DNA of 55,791 bases from Sedimentisphaerales bacterium (lineage in GTDB: Bacteria > Planctomycetota > Phycisphaerae > Sedimentisphaerales > Anaerobacaceae), in contig JAFGGH010000063.1 in assembly GCA_016930645.1 (NCBI GenBank), forward strand, positions 1 through 55,791, given 5' to 3'. The translations under genes were made by a program, and so were the position numbers. Under the pieces are notes generated by a model. It saw only the letters and a list, made by a program, of their open reading frames with translations. It ran no database searches and was not told the origin of the DNA. This document shows, piece after piece, positions 15,318 to 23,038 of the stretch (positions are counted from its first letter, which is position 1; each line of letters starts with the position of its first letter).

Positions 15318-16122
15318 TGTCATACTCCCTTAATTTACATGATAAATTAAACAATGCGGCGGCGTGCAACTGACTGACACGTGACTCGGTTATATTCAGA
15401 ACCTGGGCAATCTGTTTCATCGTCAGGTTTTTTTGGTAGTATAATATTATTATTTGGCGTTTCTTTTCGGGAAGCTGCTGTATAGTTTTGGCGAGAACGT
15501 CGATTAGCTCGGATTTTTCGATGTTATTTTGGGGTGCGTTTGCCTCTTCAGCATAAAGTGACCGGGCCAAAGGAGCGGAATTTTGCAGTGAATTGTCGAT
15601 GGAAAGAAATAATCTTGCTCTTTGGCTTTTGTATATTTCATATAGCTGCTCTACCGTTATATTCATTTTTTCTGCGATTTGATTATCTGTCGGGTCACTG
15701 CCGGTATTTTGTTTGATATTCTTAGCGGCTTTTTGCACACTAGAGATTTTTTTTGTCATTTCGGCAGGTATGAAAGACCACTTTTTCAGCTCATCGAGAA
15801 TAGCCCCTCTTATCCTGATGTAGGCGTAAGTCTTAAAGTTGGCCTGGTGAGAAGGGTCATAATCTTTTGCAGCTTTTACTAAACCGACAGTACCTGCCGC
15901 AACAAGGTCTTCAAATGTAAGAGGCGGAGCAAGATACATAACGACTCTGCGAGCAAGTTTTGGAACCATAGGCAGCAATTCTATTATTCTATTGTGCTCT
16001 TTGCTCTGCTGCTGATTTTTATGGTCGCAATATGCGCGTAGTGCAACGGTTTTCAGGCGGTTTTGTTCACCGCTGGAAACACGTCTTTTTGCCGATGGAT
16101 TTATTTCAGTTCGCAGGGCCAT
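15304..16122 (-). CDS. fliA: Flagellar sigma factor FliA (sigma28)
   Basis: A 272-residue sigma70-family factor of the FliA/WhiG class. Region 2 contains L-T-F-E-D-L-V-A-A-G-T-V-G-L (about 85-98) and F-K-T-Y-A-Y-I-R-I-R-G-A-I-L-D-E-L, typical of sigma28. Region 3 starts with D-N-Q-I-A-E-K-M. Region 4 has L-P-E-K-K-R-Q-I-I-I-L-Y-Y and the helix-turn-helix L-T-M-K-Q-I-A-Q-V-L-N-I-T-E-S-R-V-S-Q. It has a longer than usual N-terminal extension (about 50 residues). It directs late flagellar promoters, typically flagellin and motility genes, which lie outside this window. Its start overlaps the upstream small membrane protein gene by 17 bases. Confidence 0.93.
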   Translation of the reverse strand: MALRTEINPSAKRRVSSGEQNRLKTVALRAYCDHKNQQQSKEHNRIIELLPMVPKLARRVVMYLAPPLTFEDLVAAGTVGLVKAAKDYDPSHQANFKTYAYIRIRGAILDELKKWSFIPAEMTKKISSVQKAAKNIKQNTGSDPTDNQIAEKMNITVEQLYEIYKSQRARLFLSIDNSLQNSAPLARSLYAEEANAPQNNIEKSELIDVLAKTIQQLPEKKRQIIILYYQKNLTMKQIAQVLNITESRVSQLHAAALFNLSCKLREYDNARK

Positions 16123-16360
16123 TAAAGTTCCTGAATTTTTCCATAATTTTATTAACCTGCCTGGAAATCATCGCGTTTATCACAAGGTGATTTATGAACT
16201 TTACTACCAATACAACGACGATATAGGTTACGACCATCGCAATTAAAGCCCGTTTGCAGCAAACAAACGGTGAGATATCATTTATCGTGCCTATAATACT
16301 GACAAGAAAAAACACCAGTACCGAGGCAGTTAACGCAATTTGTTGTTTGTCCAACGGCAC
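16106..16360 (-). CDS. Small two-TM membrane protein between flhA and fliA
   Basis: An 84-residue protein with two hydrophobic segments (about 8-28 and 39-62) and a basic amphipathic C-terminus (R-Q-V-N-K-I-M-E-K-F-R). The start is a GTG with AAGGAG about 9 bases upstream. It occupies the slot between flhA and fliA where flhF and flhG usually lie in polar-flagellar operons, and it overlaps fliA by 17 bases, so it is surely part of the operon. It resembles no flagellar protein that I recognise. It might help place or assemble the export gate, but this is guesswork from position. Confidence 0.6.
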   Translation of the reverse strand: MPLDKQQIALTASVLVFFLVSIIGTINDISPFVCCKRALIAMVVTYIVVVLVVKFINHLVINAMISRQVNKIMEKFRNFNGPAN

Positions 16361-16399
16361 AGCTATAAACTCCTTATTATTTTTTACAACTAATTACTA

Positions 16400-18514
16400 T
16401 CATGCTGTAACAAGCTGCTGATTGGATCCCGTTGTTATTGTTTGCGGCATAGCTACAGTCTCGACGGTTTCAATTTCGGTACCAAGTACTATTTCATCAT
16501 ACGCAACAACCGCCAGAGGCGGTATTGTCCTTGCAAGCATCGAAGCAAGAGACATACGTAATCTTGAATCGCAAATCAGAATTACTTTTTCTTTTCCCAT
16601 ACTTGTCGCCAATTTCCAGGCTTCGCTGATTGATTCGTTAATCATCATTGTAAGTTCAGCCGGCAAAGCTATGTTTACAGATTCGGCTTCGGTCTGCAGG
16701 GCAGAGGCCATCTGGTGTTCCAGAGCCGGTTCGAGGGTAATAGCCGTAATCTTACCCTGTTCATCTTTATACATATCCGTAATTGTCCTGCTGAGCGATT
16801 TCCTGACAAGCTCGGTAAGTACCTGAGGATTTTTTGTTTTGGTTATATTTTCCGCGAGCGACTCAAGGATTGTCGGCAACCTGCGGATTGGAATGGAATC
16901 AGCAAGCAGGTTTTTGAGTATTCTATGCAGCATTGTCATAGAGACAACTTCCGGTATGATGTCACCGACAAGACTGGGCTGTGTTTTTCTCAGTCTATCA
17001 ACGAGCATCTGGACATCCTGGCGTGTAAGAAGCTCGCCGGCATGGGCCTTTAATGTTTCCGAAAGGTGGGTTATAAATACCGATTCGGGGTCTATGACCG
17101 TATAACCGTTTAATTCTGCTGTTTCTTTATTTGCCGGCGCAACCCACAAAGCGGCAAGGCCGTAAACCGGTTCTTTGGTTTTGATTCCTTCAACTTCCGT
17201 TTGTACATTGCCGGAGTCCATCGAAAGAAACATATCAGGTTCGAGTTTTCCCGAGGCAACAATATGGTCAAAGATTCTGATTTGATAGCTCGTAGGTTCG
17301 AGGTTGATATTGTCTTTGAGCCGGACAAGCGGAATAATTATACCGAGCTGCTGGGCAAATCTTTTCCTGAGTGCCCCGATCCTGTCGAAGATAGCGCTGC
17401 CTTTTCTCGGGTCAACCATACTGATAAGTCTTACGCCGACCTGTACGGAAATGCGGTCCATTTCGAGCATTTCTTCAACAGGCTCTTTTTCCTCTTTTTC
17501 TTTTTTACTGTCTGATGGTTTGGGGATTTTTACCTGTGTCTCGGTTTTTTTGATAAATTTCGAAACTGTAAAAGCGCCGGCACCCAGCAGCAAAAAAGGT
17601 ATCGGCGGCAGACCCGGAACAAATGCCATCGCCGCGATAATGAATGAAGATATCAAAAGCGGTTGACTTGTTTTCAAGAATTGAATATTAAGGTCTTGGC
17701 TGAGGCTGTTCTTTGAACTGATTTTGGTTACCAGAAAGCCGGAGCTGAGAGAGATTATAATTGATGGAATCTGGCTCACAAGGCCGTCACCGATTGACAG
17801 AACCGAATATGTTTTAACGGCGGAGCCGATAGTCATTCCGCGTGAATAACCCATTGCTATTCCGCCGATGATGTTGATTGCGGTTATAATAAGGCCTGCT
17901 TTTGCGTCGCCGCGGATGAATTTGCTGGCACCATCCATGGCGCCGTAAAATTCGCTTTCCTTGACGATTTTTTGTCTTCTTTCTTTTGCTTCGGTTTCGG
18001 AAATAATACCGGCGTTGAGGTCGGCGTCAATGGCCATTTGCTTTCCGGGCATTGCATCGAGGGTAAATCTTGCCGAAACCTCGCTGATTCTTTCGGCGCC
18101 TTTGGTAATAACAACAAACTGCACAACAACAAGAATCAGGAAGATGACCAGGCCGACAACAAAACTTCCGCCTGCGACGAAATCACCGAATGTCTGGATG
18201 ATTTTTCCGGCGTTTCCCTGAAGCAGGATTAGTTTCGTTGATGCGACGTTCAGAGATAATCTGAAAAGCGTAGTGAATAAAAGCAGTGAAGGAAAGGTCG
18301 AAAGCTCCAGTGCTTCTTTTGAAGAAAGCGTAATAATCAAAACCGCAATGGAAAGGGAGATGCTGCAGGCAAGGAACACATCGAGCAGCGGAGTCGGAAG
18401 TTGAACCAGCATAGTTGACAATGCGGTCATAAGGGCAACGGCGAATATGATGTTGCTGTATGAAGGGCCTTGGCCGTTCAATAAAGACAAATTAGTTTTC
18501 TTGTTATCAGCCAT
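16400..18514 (-). CDS. flhA: Flagellar export gate protein FlhA
   Basis: A 704-residue FHIPEP-family protein forming the ring-shaped export gate of the flagellar type III secretion apparatus. The N-terminal membrane domain (about 20-325) includes the conserved F-R-L-S-L-N-V-A-S-T-K motif near residue 90 and the cytoplasmic loop motif D-A-M-P-G-K-Q-M-A-I-D-A-D-L (about 153-166). The C-terminal cytosolic domain (about 360-704) binds chaperone-substrate complexes and is full-length. It lies 21 bases after fliN in the same operon. A second, degenerate FlhA-like gene lies at 53066-54568. The assignment is firm. Confidence 0.96.
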   Translation of the reverse strand: MADNKKTNLSLLNGQGPSYSNIIFAVALMTALSTMLVQLPTPLLDVFLACSISLSIAVLIITLSSKEALELSTFPSLLLFTTLFRLSLNVASTKLILLQGNAGKIIQTFGDFVAGGSFVVGLVIFLILVVVQFVVITKGAERISEVSARFTLDAMPGKQMAIDADLNAGIISETEAKERRQKIVKESEFYGAMDGASKFIRGDAKAGLIITAINIIGGIAMGYSRGMTIGSAVKTYSVLSIGDGLVSQIPSIIISLSSGFLVTKISSKNSLSQDLNIQFLKTSQPLLISSFIIAAMAFVPGLPPIPFLLLGAGAFTVSKFIKKTETQVKIPKPSDSKKEKEEKEPVEEMLEMDRISVQVGVRLISMVDPRKGSAIFDRIGALRKRFAQQLGIIIPLVRLKDNINLEPTSYQIRIFDHIVASGKLEPDMFLSMDSGNVQTEVEGIKTKEPVYGLAALWVAPANKETAELNGYTVIDPESVFITHLSETLKAHAGELLTRQDVQMLVDRLRKTQPSLVGDIIPEVVSMTMLHRILKNLLADSIPIRRLPTILESLAENITKTKNPQVLTELVRKSLSRTITDMYKDEQGKITAITLEPALEHQMASALQTEAESVNIALPAELTMMINESISEAWKLATSMGKEKVILICDSRLRMSLASMLARTIPPLAVVAYDEIVLGTEIETVETVAMPQTITTGSNQQLVTA

Positions 18515-18535
18515 TGTAAATTTATCAGCCTGTTA

Positions 18536-18925
18536 TTATTCCTGGGGCTTTGAGTGTTGGTTTTCTTTTTCGTCATCAAAGCCGAGAATTTTATTGATTC
18601 TTACGGCAAAGTTGTTTTCAACGACAACGATAGTGCCTGTTGCGAACTTCGTTTCCCTCAGGTATAGCTCAACTGGAGCATCAACGGATTTATCGAGCAG
18701 CAGTACCGAACCGGGTCCGAGCTGCAGAAGAGTTTTTACAGGAATTTCCGTCTGCCCGATTACCGCTGTTACAGGGACATCCATATCGAGCAGTATATCT
18801 ATACTGCTGCCCTGGCCTGTGGTTTTAGATTGCGAGGCCTGAGGGTATTCTATGTTCTGGGCCTGCGTTTTGTCCTGGTTTTCCTGCCCGGTTTTTTCTT
18901 CAACAGCCTGATTTGTTTCAGCCAT
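18536..18925 (-). CDS. fliN: Flagellar switch protein FliN
   Basis: A 129-residue C-ring protein. After a polar 45-residue N-terminus comes the SpoA/FliN domain with L-D-M-D-V-P-V-T-A-V-I-G, L-L-Q-L-G-P-G-S-V-L-L-L-D and P-V-E-L-Y-L-R. It forms the base of the C-ring with FliM and takes part in rotation switching and export. AAGGAAG precedes the ATG. It sits 36 bases after fliM. Confidence 0.94.
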   Translation of the reverse strand: MAETNQAVEEKTGQENQDKTQAQNIEYPQASQSKTTGQGSSIDILLDMDVPVTAVIGQTEIPVKTLLQLGPGSVLLLDKSVDAPVELYLRETKFATGTIVVVENNFAVRINKILGFDDEKENQHSKPQE

Positions 18926-18961
18926 GGTTCAACACTTCCTTTACATTTATAGAAATCATTT

Positions 18962-19924
18962 TCACTGTGTTTTGGGATTTGACTGTGTAATCTGTACAGC
19001 CAGTTTTCCACCTGACTGGGCCGGATGACCCAAAAAGCGGGTTTTGCCTTCGATAATAAGTTCTACCGGGTCCGAGATTTTTTTATTCAGGACCAGGATA
19101 TCACCTTTTTGCAGTGTAAGTATCTGTTCAAAAGTGAACTCGGTATCGGCAAGCTGTGTGGTAACTATCACAGGTAATTTATTAATATGGTTCAGCATCG
19201 CGCCTCTGGCCTGGGCGGGTGTTAATTTTTGCTGAGTGCTTTGAATTCCCATTGCGTCTAAAAGTTTTGAACAGGGAAGCAAAAAATGTGCGGTGCAGCT
19301 TTTTTCGGCCTGGGCTTTTTTAATCTCAAAGCTGATTTGACAAAGCTCTTCGGCATCTTTCAAATCGAGATTAAAATGGTCGCAGAGTATTTTATTTGTT
19401 GCTTTGAGTTTAAGGTTCTGGTTGGCGTTTATAATCGCTCTGGAAAAACAAAACGCGGCGTCGGACAGCAGCGACATTTCAAGCTGTGAAAGCTGTTTGG
19501 TGGTTTCATCGCTCTTTTCTGTCTCTCCCAAAAGCGAAGTAAGCCAGTATGACGTTGTATCCTGAGGTATTATGGTCATCGCGACAGCAAGGTCCTTGTC
19601 GGTTTTCAAGAGGTGGTAGTAATCCCGGCTGTCATTTCCAAAAAGCCCGGAGATGAATTTTCCGGCGTAATGCTGGTTTACCAAAGCTACACTGACATCG
19701 AGTGAGCTCTGAAAAAACTGCCCTAATCTTTCGGCTATGACCGATGCGGTGTTTTTAGCGATTTCATTAACCACATCGAGCTGCTGTTGATTGAAGCAGT
19801 GCGGTTTGTCCCACTCAAACTCGACGGCCTCGATATCGTTGCCGACCTGAGATTGCTGGACTCCCATAGCAGAGAGCATCTGCTGGATTTTCTGCATTGT
19901 CAGGCTGTTTCTGCTTTTTGTCAT
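18962..19924 (-). CDS. fliM: Flagellar switch protein FliM
   Basis: A 320-residue C-ring protein with a CheC-like middle domain (about 40-230) and a C-terminal SpoA/FliN-like domain (about 245-315, containing L-Q-K-G-D-I-L-V-L-N). The N-terminal helix L-T-M-Q-K-I-Q-Q-M-L-S-A only loosely resembles the L-S-Q-x-E-I-D-A-L-L CheY-binding peptide, lacking the acidic E-I-D core, so CheY~P binding may be altered. It overlaps fliL by 4 bases (ATGA), which implies translational coupling. Confidence 0.9.
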   Translation of the reverse strand: MTKSRNSLTMQKIQQMLSAMGVQQSQVGNDIEAVEFEWDKPHCFNQQQLDVVNEIAKNTASVIAERLGQFFQSSLDVSVALVNQHYAGKFISGLFGNDSRDYYHLLKTDKDLAVAMTIIPQDTTSYWLTSLLGETEKSDETTKQLSQLEMSLLSDAAFCFSRAIINANQNLKLKATNKILCDHFNLDLKDAEELCQISFEIKKAQAEKSCTAHFLLPCSKLLDAMGIQSTQQKLTPAQARGAMLNHINKLPVIVTTQLADTEFTFEQILTLQKGDILVLNKKISDPVELIIEGKTRFLGHPAQSGGKLAVQITQSNPKTQ

Positions 19925-20505
19925 TGTACGCCGAATTCCTGAAAGAGAATTTGTTTAACCAGCGGCTTTGTATTCGGACAGAGCGTCTCGTTCAGGATGT
20001 TTATTAATTCATACTGTATTCTTCTTAAGTTTTTGTCGCTGTTCAGGTCATCTATGGAAAGCCCCGCAAAATAAATATTAAGTATGTTTGAGATAATGGG
20101 TTTTTTCTTGTCGAGATATTCTCTTGTCTTTGCTTCATCGGCCTGGGGTACCATTTCGAGTGTAAGAGCGGCTCGAACGTAGCGGGTCGAGCCTGGGTCC
20201 TTCAAATTTGTTGCTATAGGATCGAGAACATAAAACCAGCCGTCTTTGTTTTCCTTGGATGTTTCTTTCGTGAAAAGTTGTTCAGTTATTTGCTGTTCGT
20301 CGGCATTTTCTGTTTGTTGCTGTGCCTGAGCCTCCTTCGGCGACTTACCAAGAAAGCTTCCGAGAAAGAAACCGAAGGTCATCATAAAAATCAGGATAAC
20401 CCCCGGAATAATCCATTGGAGTAAACCGCCGCCTTTTGTGTTTTCGACAGTATCCGATTTTCCCTCTTTTTTTTGTTCGGCCTGTGTTTTTTCTTCGTCA
20501 GCCAT
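19921..20505 (-). CDS. fliL: Flagellar basal body protein FliL
   Basis: A 194-residue membrane protein: a polar cytoplasmic N-terminus, one membrane segment (about 30-52), a Gln/Glu-rich periplasmic linker and the FliL domain with Y-V-L-D-P-I-A-T-N-L-K-D and R-Y-V-R-A-A-L-T-L-E. FliL surrounds stators and raises torque. The length is slightly above average because of the N-terminal tail. It precedes fliM as in many bacteria. Confidence 0.9.
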   Translation of the reverse strand: MADEEKTQAEQKKEGKSDTVENTKGGGLLQWIIPGVILIFMMTFGFFLGSFLGKSPKEAQAQQQTENADEQQITEQLFTKETSKENKDGWFYVLDPIATNLKDPGSTRYVRAALTLEMVPQADEAKTREYLDKKKPIISNILNIYFAGLSIDDLNSDKNLRRIQYELINILNETLCPNTKPLVKQILFQEFGVQ

Positions 20506-20533
20506 TTCACTGCCTCATATATTCATTATTAAT

Positions 20534-22018
20534 TCAGGTTAACTGCATAATTCCCTGTTCTTTGTACTTTTTGATTTTTCCTCTTAAAGTCCGGTCGCTT
20601 ATTCCGAGCACTTTTGCCGCTTTTGTCTGGTTGCCGTTTGCGGTACGAAGGGTGTCGATTATCGCGCGACGTTCGACCTGCTCAAGGGGCATACCGGCAA
20701 GGGGTTCTTCTTTTTGTTCTGCATCTATTGATAGATTTTTATTTTGCTGCGGCCTGGGCTGGAGCTCATCGAACAGCCAGGAGACATCAGCCAGCGAAAG
20801 CACCGGTCCGCTGCCGAGAATCATTGAGGTTCGGATAACGTTTCTGAGCTGGCGGATATTGCCTGGCCAGTGGTATTTATTGAAGATTTCAAGCATATCG
20901 GAGTCGAGGCTTTCAATTTTCCTGTTCAGCTCCGGCGCATATAGATTCACAAAGTGCCACACGAGGTCGTTTATATCTTCGGTTCTTTCGGCCAGCGGCG
21001 CAACGATGAGTTTGACGCCGCTTAATCTGTAGTAAAGGTCCTGACGGAATCTGTCTTCCGAGACCTCGAGCGATAAGTCCTTGTTTGTAGTACTTATGAC
21101 TCTGACGTTTACCCTTATACTGTCGTTTCCGCCGACACGTTCGAAATCCTGCTGCTCGAGGATTCTTAAAAGCTTAGCCTGAAACCGCAGCGGCGTTTCG
21201 GTGATTTCATCGAGAAGCAATGTTCCGCCGTGGGCCATTTCGAATCGCCCTTTTCTTTGAGCATAAGCTCCGGTGAACGCTCCTTTTTCGTGACCGAACA
21301 GTTCGCTTTCAAGCAGTGTTTCGCTTAAAGCGGCGCAATTGACCCTGACGTAAGGGCCGTTGACTCTTTTGCTGTGCTTGTGAATCATATATGCGATTAG
21401 CTCTTTGCCGGTCCCGCTTTGGCCGCTTATGAGTACCGGCACCGATGTCGGAGCGACTTTTTGGGCGAGCTTGATTGTCTGGATAAGTTTGACGCTTCTG
21501 CCGACGATTGTATATAGATTGTGAATGTCCTCATCAGCCGCATCCAGCGTAGATATGTCATGGTTAGGCAAATAAGCATCCATGATGCCTTCGAGTTTTT
21601 GATAGTCCAGGGGTATCGCTATTACCTCAGAATATCCGACGTGCATCGCTTTGGTAATTTTCTGTATGAATTCATCGGCCTGTGTGTTTTGTTCTTTGTT
21701 GAAATCAGCAATCATTATGACCGGAATTTCCGGATGATACGCTTTCGTCGAAGCAATAAATGATACCGAGAGCCGCAATTGTTCTGAAAAATCATTTTGA
21801 GTGTTAATATATTGACCGTTAAAAACCAACTGAAAACCGCCGCTTTCCAGCCGGTTTAGTGCTTCTTTGTGATTTTGGGCGATTATGCCTCTTATATTTC
21901 TTTGAGCCAAAAGTCTTAATATCGGCTCTATGACTGCGGAGTCATCGGCAACAATGAGCACATTTCGGGTGCATTGCTTCGAGGCATTTTTCTTCTTTAT
22001 CTGCTGGCAGTTATTCAC
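20534..22018 (-). CDS. Sigma54-dependent flagellar activator (FlrC/FlgR type) with altered receiver
   Basis: A 494-residue enhancer-binding protein. Residues 18-140 form a receiver-like domain with the acidic pair D25-D26, but the phospho-acceptor position after F-Q-L-V-F is Asn67 rather than Asp. The AAA+ domain has Walker A G-Q-S-G-T-G-K-E and the sigma54-contacting G-A-F-T-G-A loop, plus G-G-T-L-L-L-D-E-I. The C-terminal Fis-type helix-turn-helix is N-Q-T-K-A-A-K-V-L-G-I-S-D-R-T-L. It is encoded inside the flagellar operon, overlapping the TPR gene by 4 bases, and probably activates the GG-N10-GC promoters in this window. The Asn suggests control that does not depend on phosphorylation. 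Confidence 0.9.
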   Translation of the reverse strand: MNNCQQIKKKNASKQCTRNVLIVADDSAVIEPILRLLAQRNIRGIIAQNHKEALNRLESGGFQLVFNGQYINTQNDFSEQLRLSVSFIASTKAYHPEIPVIMIADFNKEQNTQADEFIQKITKAMHVGYSEVIAIPLDYQKLEGIMDAYLPNHDISTLDAADEDIHNLYTIVGRSVKLIQTIKLAQKVAPTSVPVLISGQSGTGKELIAYMIHKHSKRVNGPYVRVNCAALSETLLESELFGHEKGAFTGAYAQRKGRFEMAHGGTLLLDEITETPLRFQAKLLRILEQQDFERVGGNDSIRVNVRVISTTNKDLSLEVSEDRFRQDLYYRLSGVKLIVAPLAERTEDINDLVWHFVNLYAPELNRKIESLDSDMLEIFNKYHWPGNIRQLRNVIRTSMILGSGPVLSLADVSWLFDELQPRPQQNKNLSIDAEQKEEPLAGMPLEQVERRAIIDTLRTANGNQTKAAKVLGISDRTLRGKIKKYKEQGIMQLT

Positions 22019-23037
22019 TCTTGAGTAGCTCCATCGGAATAATTAAAGTCGTTTAATTGTTTCCTGCATAATTCGATAATTTTTTCAGGTTCTTCGTTTA
22101 GATTGAACTGAAGAAGTTCCAGATTGGCCTGTGCCTGCCCAAACCACAGTGAATTCGGATATTCAGAAATCAGTTGCTTATAAGTTTCAACGGCCTGTTG
22201 CGGCTCAAACAGTCTTTGGCAATTCGCTTTTTGAAAAAGCAGCCAGGCCTTGTCGGAGTCATCTGTCTTTTCGCTTTTGCCCTGTAAGCTCAAGGCAAGA
22301 TTATAGAAATATGCCGCATGCTCGTCATAGCCGTTAAGATAGAGCAGTTCCGCAAGCATAAATGGTTGTTTAACTAATTCAGGTTGTTTTTTTAATAATT
22401 GTATTTTTGCCAATAATACCGGGTCAGGCTTCTTTTCCACCGTTTTATTTTCGTTTTGTATTTGAGCCGTTTCTTCTTCAGTGTTTTCCCTGTTGGTTGT
22501 TTCTACCGGTTGTTCCGTTGTTATCTCAGTATTTTTTTGTTCGGCCGTATTGGTATCGGAACTTTGTTTTAACTCTATAAAGCCGATTTGTTTAATGAGA
22601 TTTTGTAGCAGGTCTTTTTTTGTGGTCGTGTTGTTTTCTACAACTGCCGCGAAATTTTCACTGATTAGTTGCTTCCCTGTTATATTCTGCTGATTAGCCG
22701 TATCAGGTTGCTCAATTTCCGGTTGAAAAACGTCATTTGTCTGACTTAGGTTTACTGCCCAGAAGCCGTTAAGCGGCTGTAAGCTTTGGGGAAGTTCCTG
22801 CGGTATATTTCGAAATTGTACAGACGAGGCGTACAGCTTTTCATTTTTGTTCAGAGCCTCGGCTTTGATTTGGAGTTTTTCGGTTAAATCAGAAGACAGG
22901 ATTGAAATCGGGTCGAGCTGATTTTCGGCTGCTTGGCACAGCGTGATGTTACTATGGATAAACAAGCTGATAATAAACAACAGTGTTACGACGTTTCGGT
23001 TTACCTCTGAATCAATATTTTTTCGAAACAGATTCAT
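22015..23037 (-). CDS. Exported TPR-like protein of the flagellar operon
   Basis: A 340-residue protein with a cleavable signal or anchor near residues 17-37. A long Thr/Asn/Gln/Glu-rich linker (about 100-205) follows, then a C-terminal block of TPR-like helices (about 210-335) with A-A-Y-F-Y-N-L-A-L-S and A-W-L-L-F-Q-K-A-N-C. It is sandwiched between the large TPR gene (1-base gap) and the sigma54 activator (4-base overlap), so it is tightly coupled to both. It is probably periplasmic, possibly working with the 830-residue TPR protein. It resembles no standard flagellar protein. Confidence 0.65.
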   Translation of the reverse strand: MNLFRKNIDSEVNRNVVTLLFIISLFIHSNITLCQAAENQLDPISILSSDLTEKLQIKAEALNKNEKLYASSVQFRNIPQELPQSLQPLNGFWAVNLSQTNDVFQPEIEQPDTANQQNITGKQLISENFAAVVENNTTTKKDLLQNLIKQIGFIELKQSSDTNTAEQKNTEITTEQPVETTNRENTEEETAQIQNENKTVEKKPDPVLLAKIQLLKKQPELVKQPFMLAELLYLNGYDEHAAYFYNLALSLQGKSEKTDDSDKAWLLFQKANCQRLFEPQQAVETYKQLISEYPNSLWFGQAQANLELLQFNLNEEPEKIIELCRKQLNDFNYSDGATQE

Positions 23038-23038
23038 T

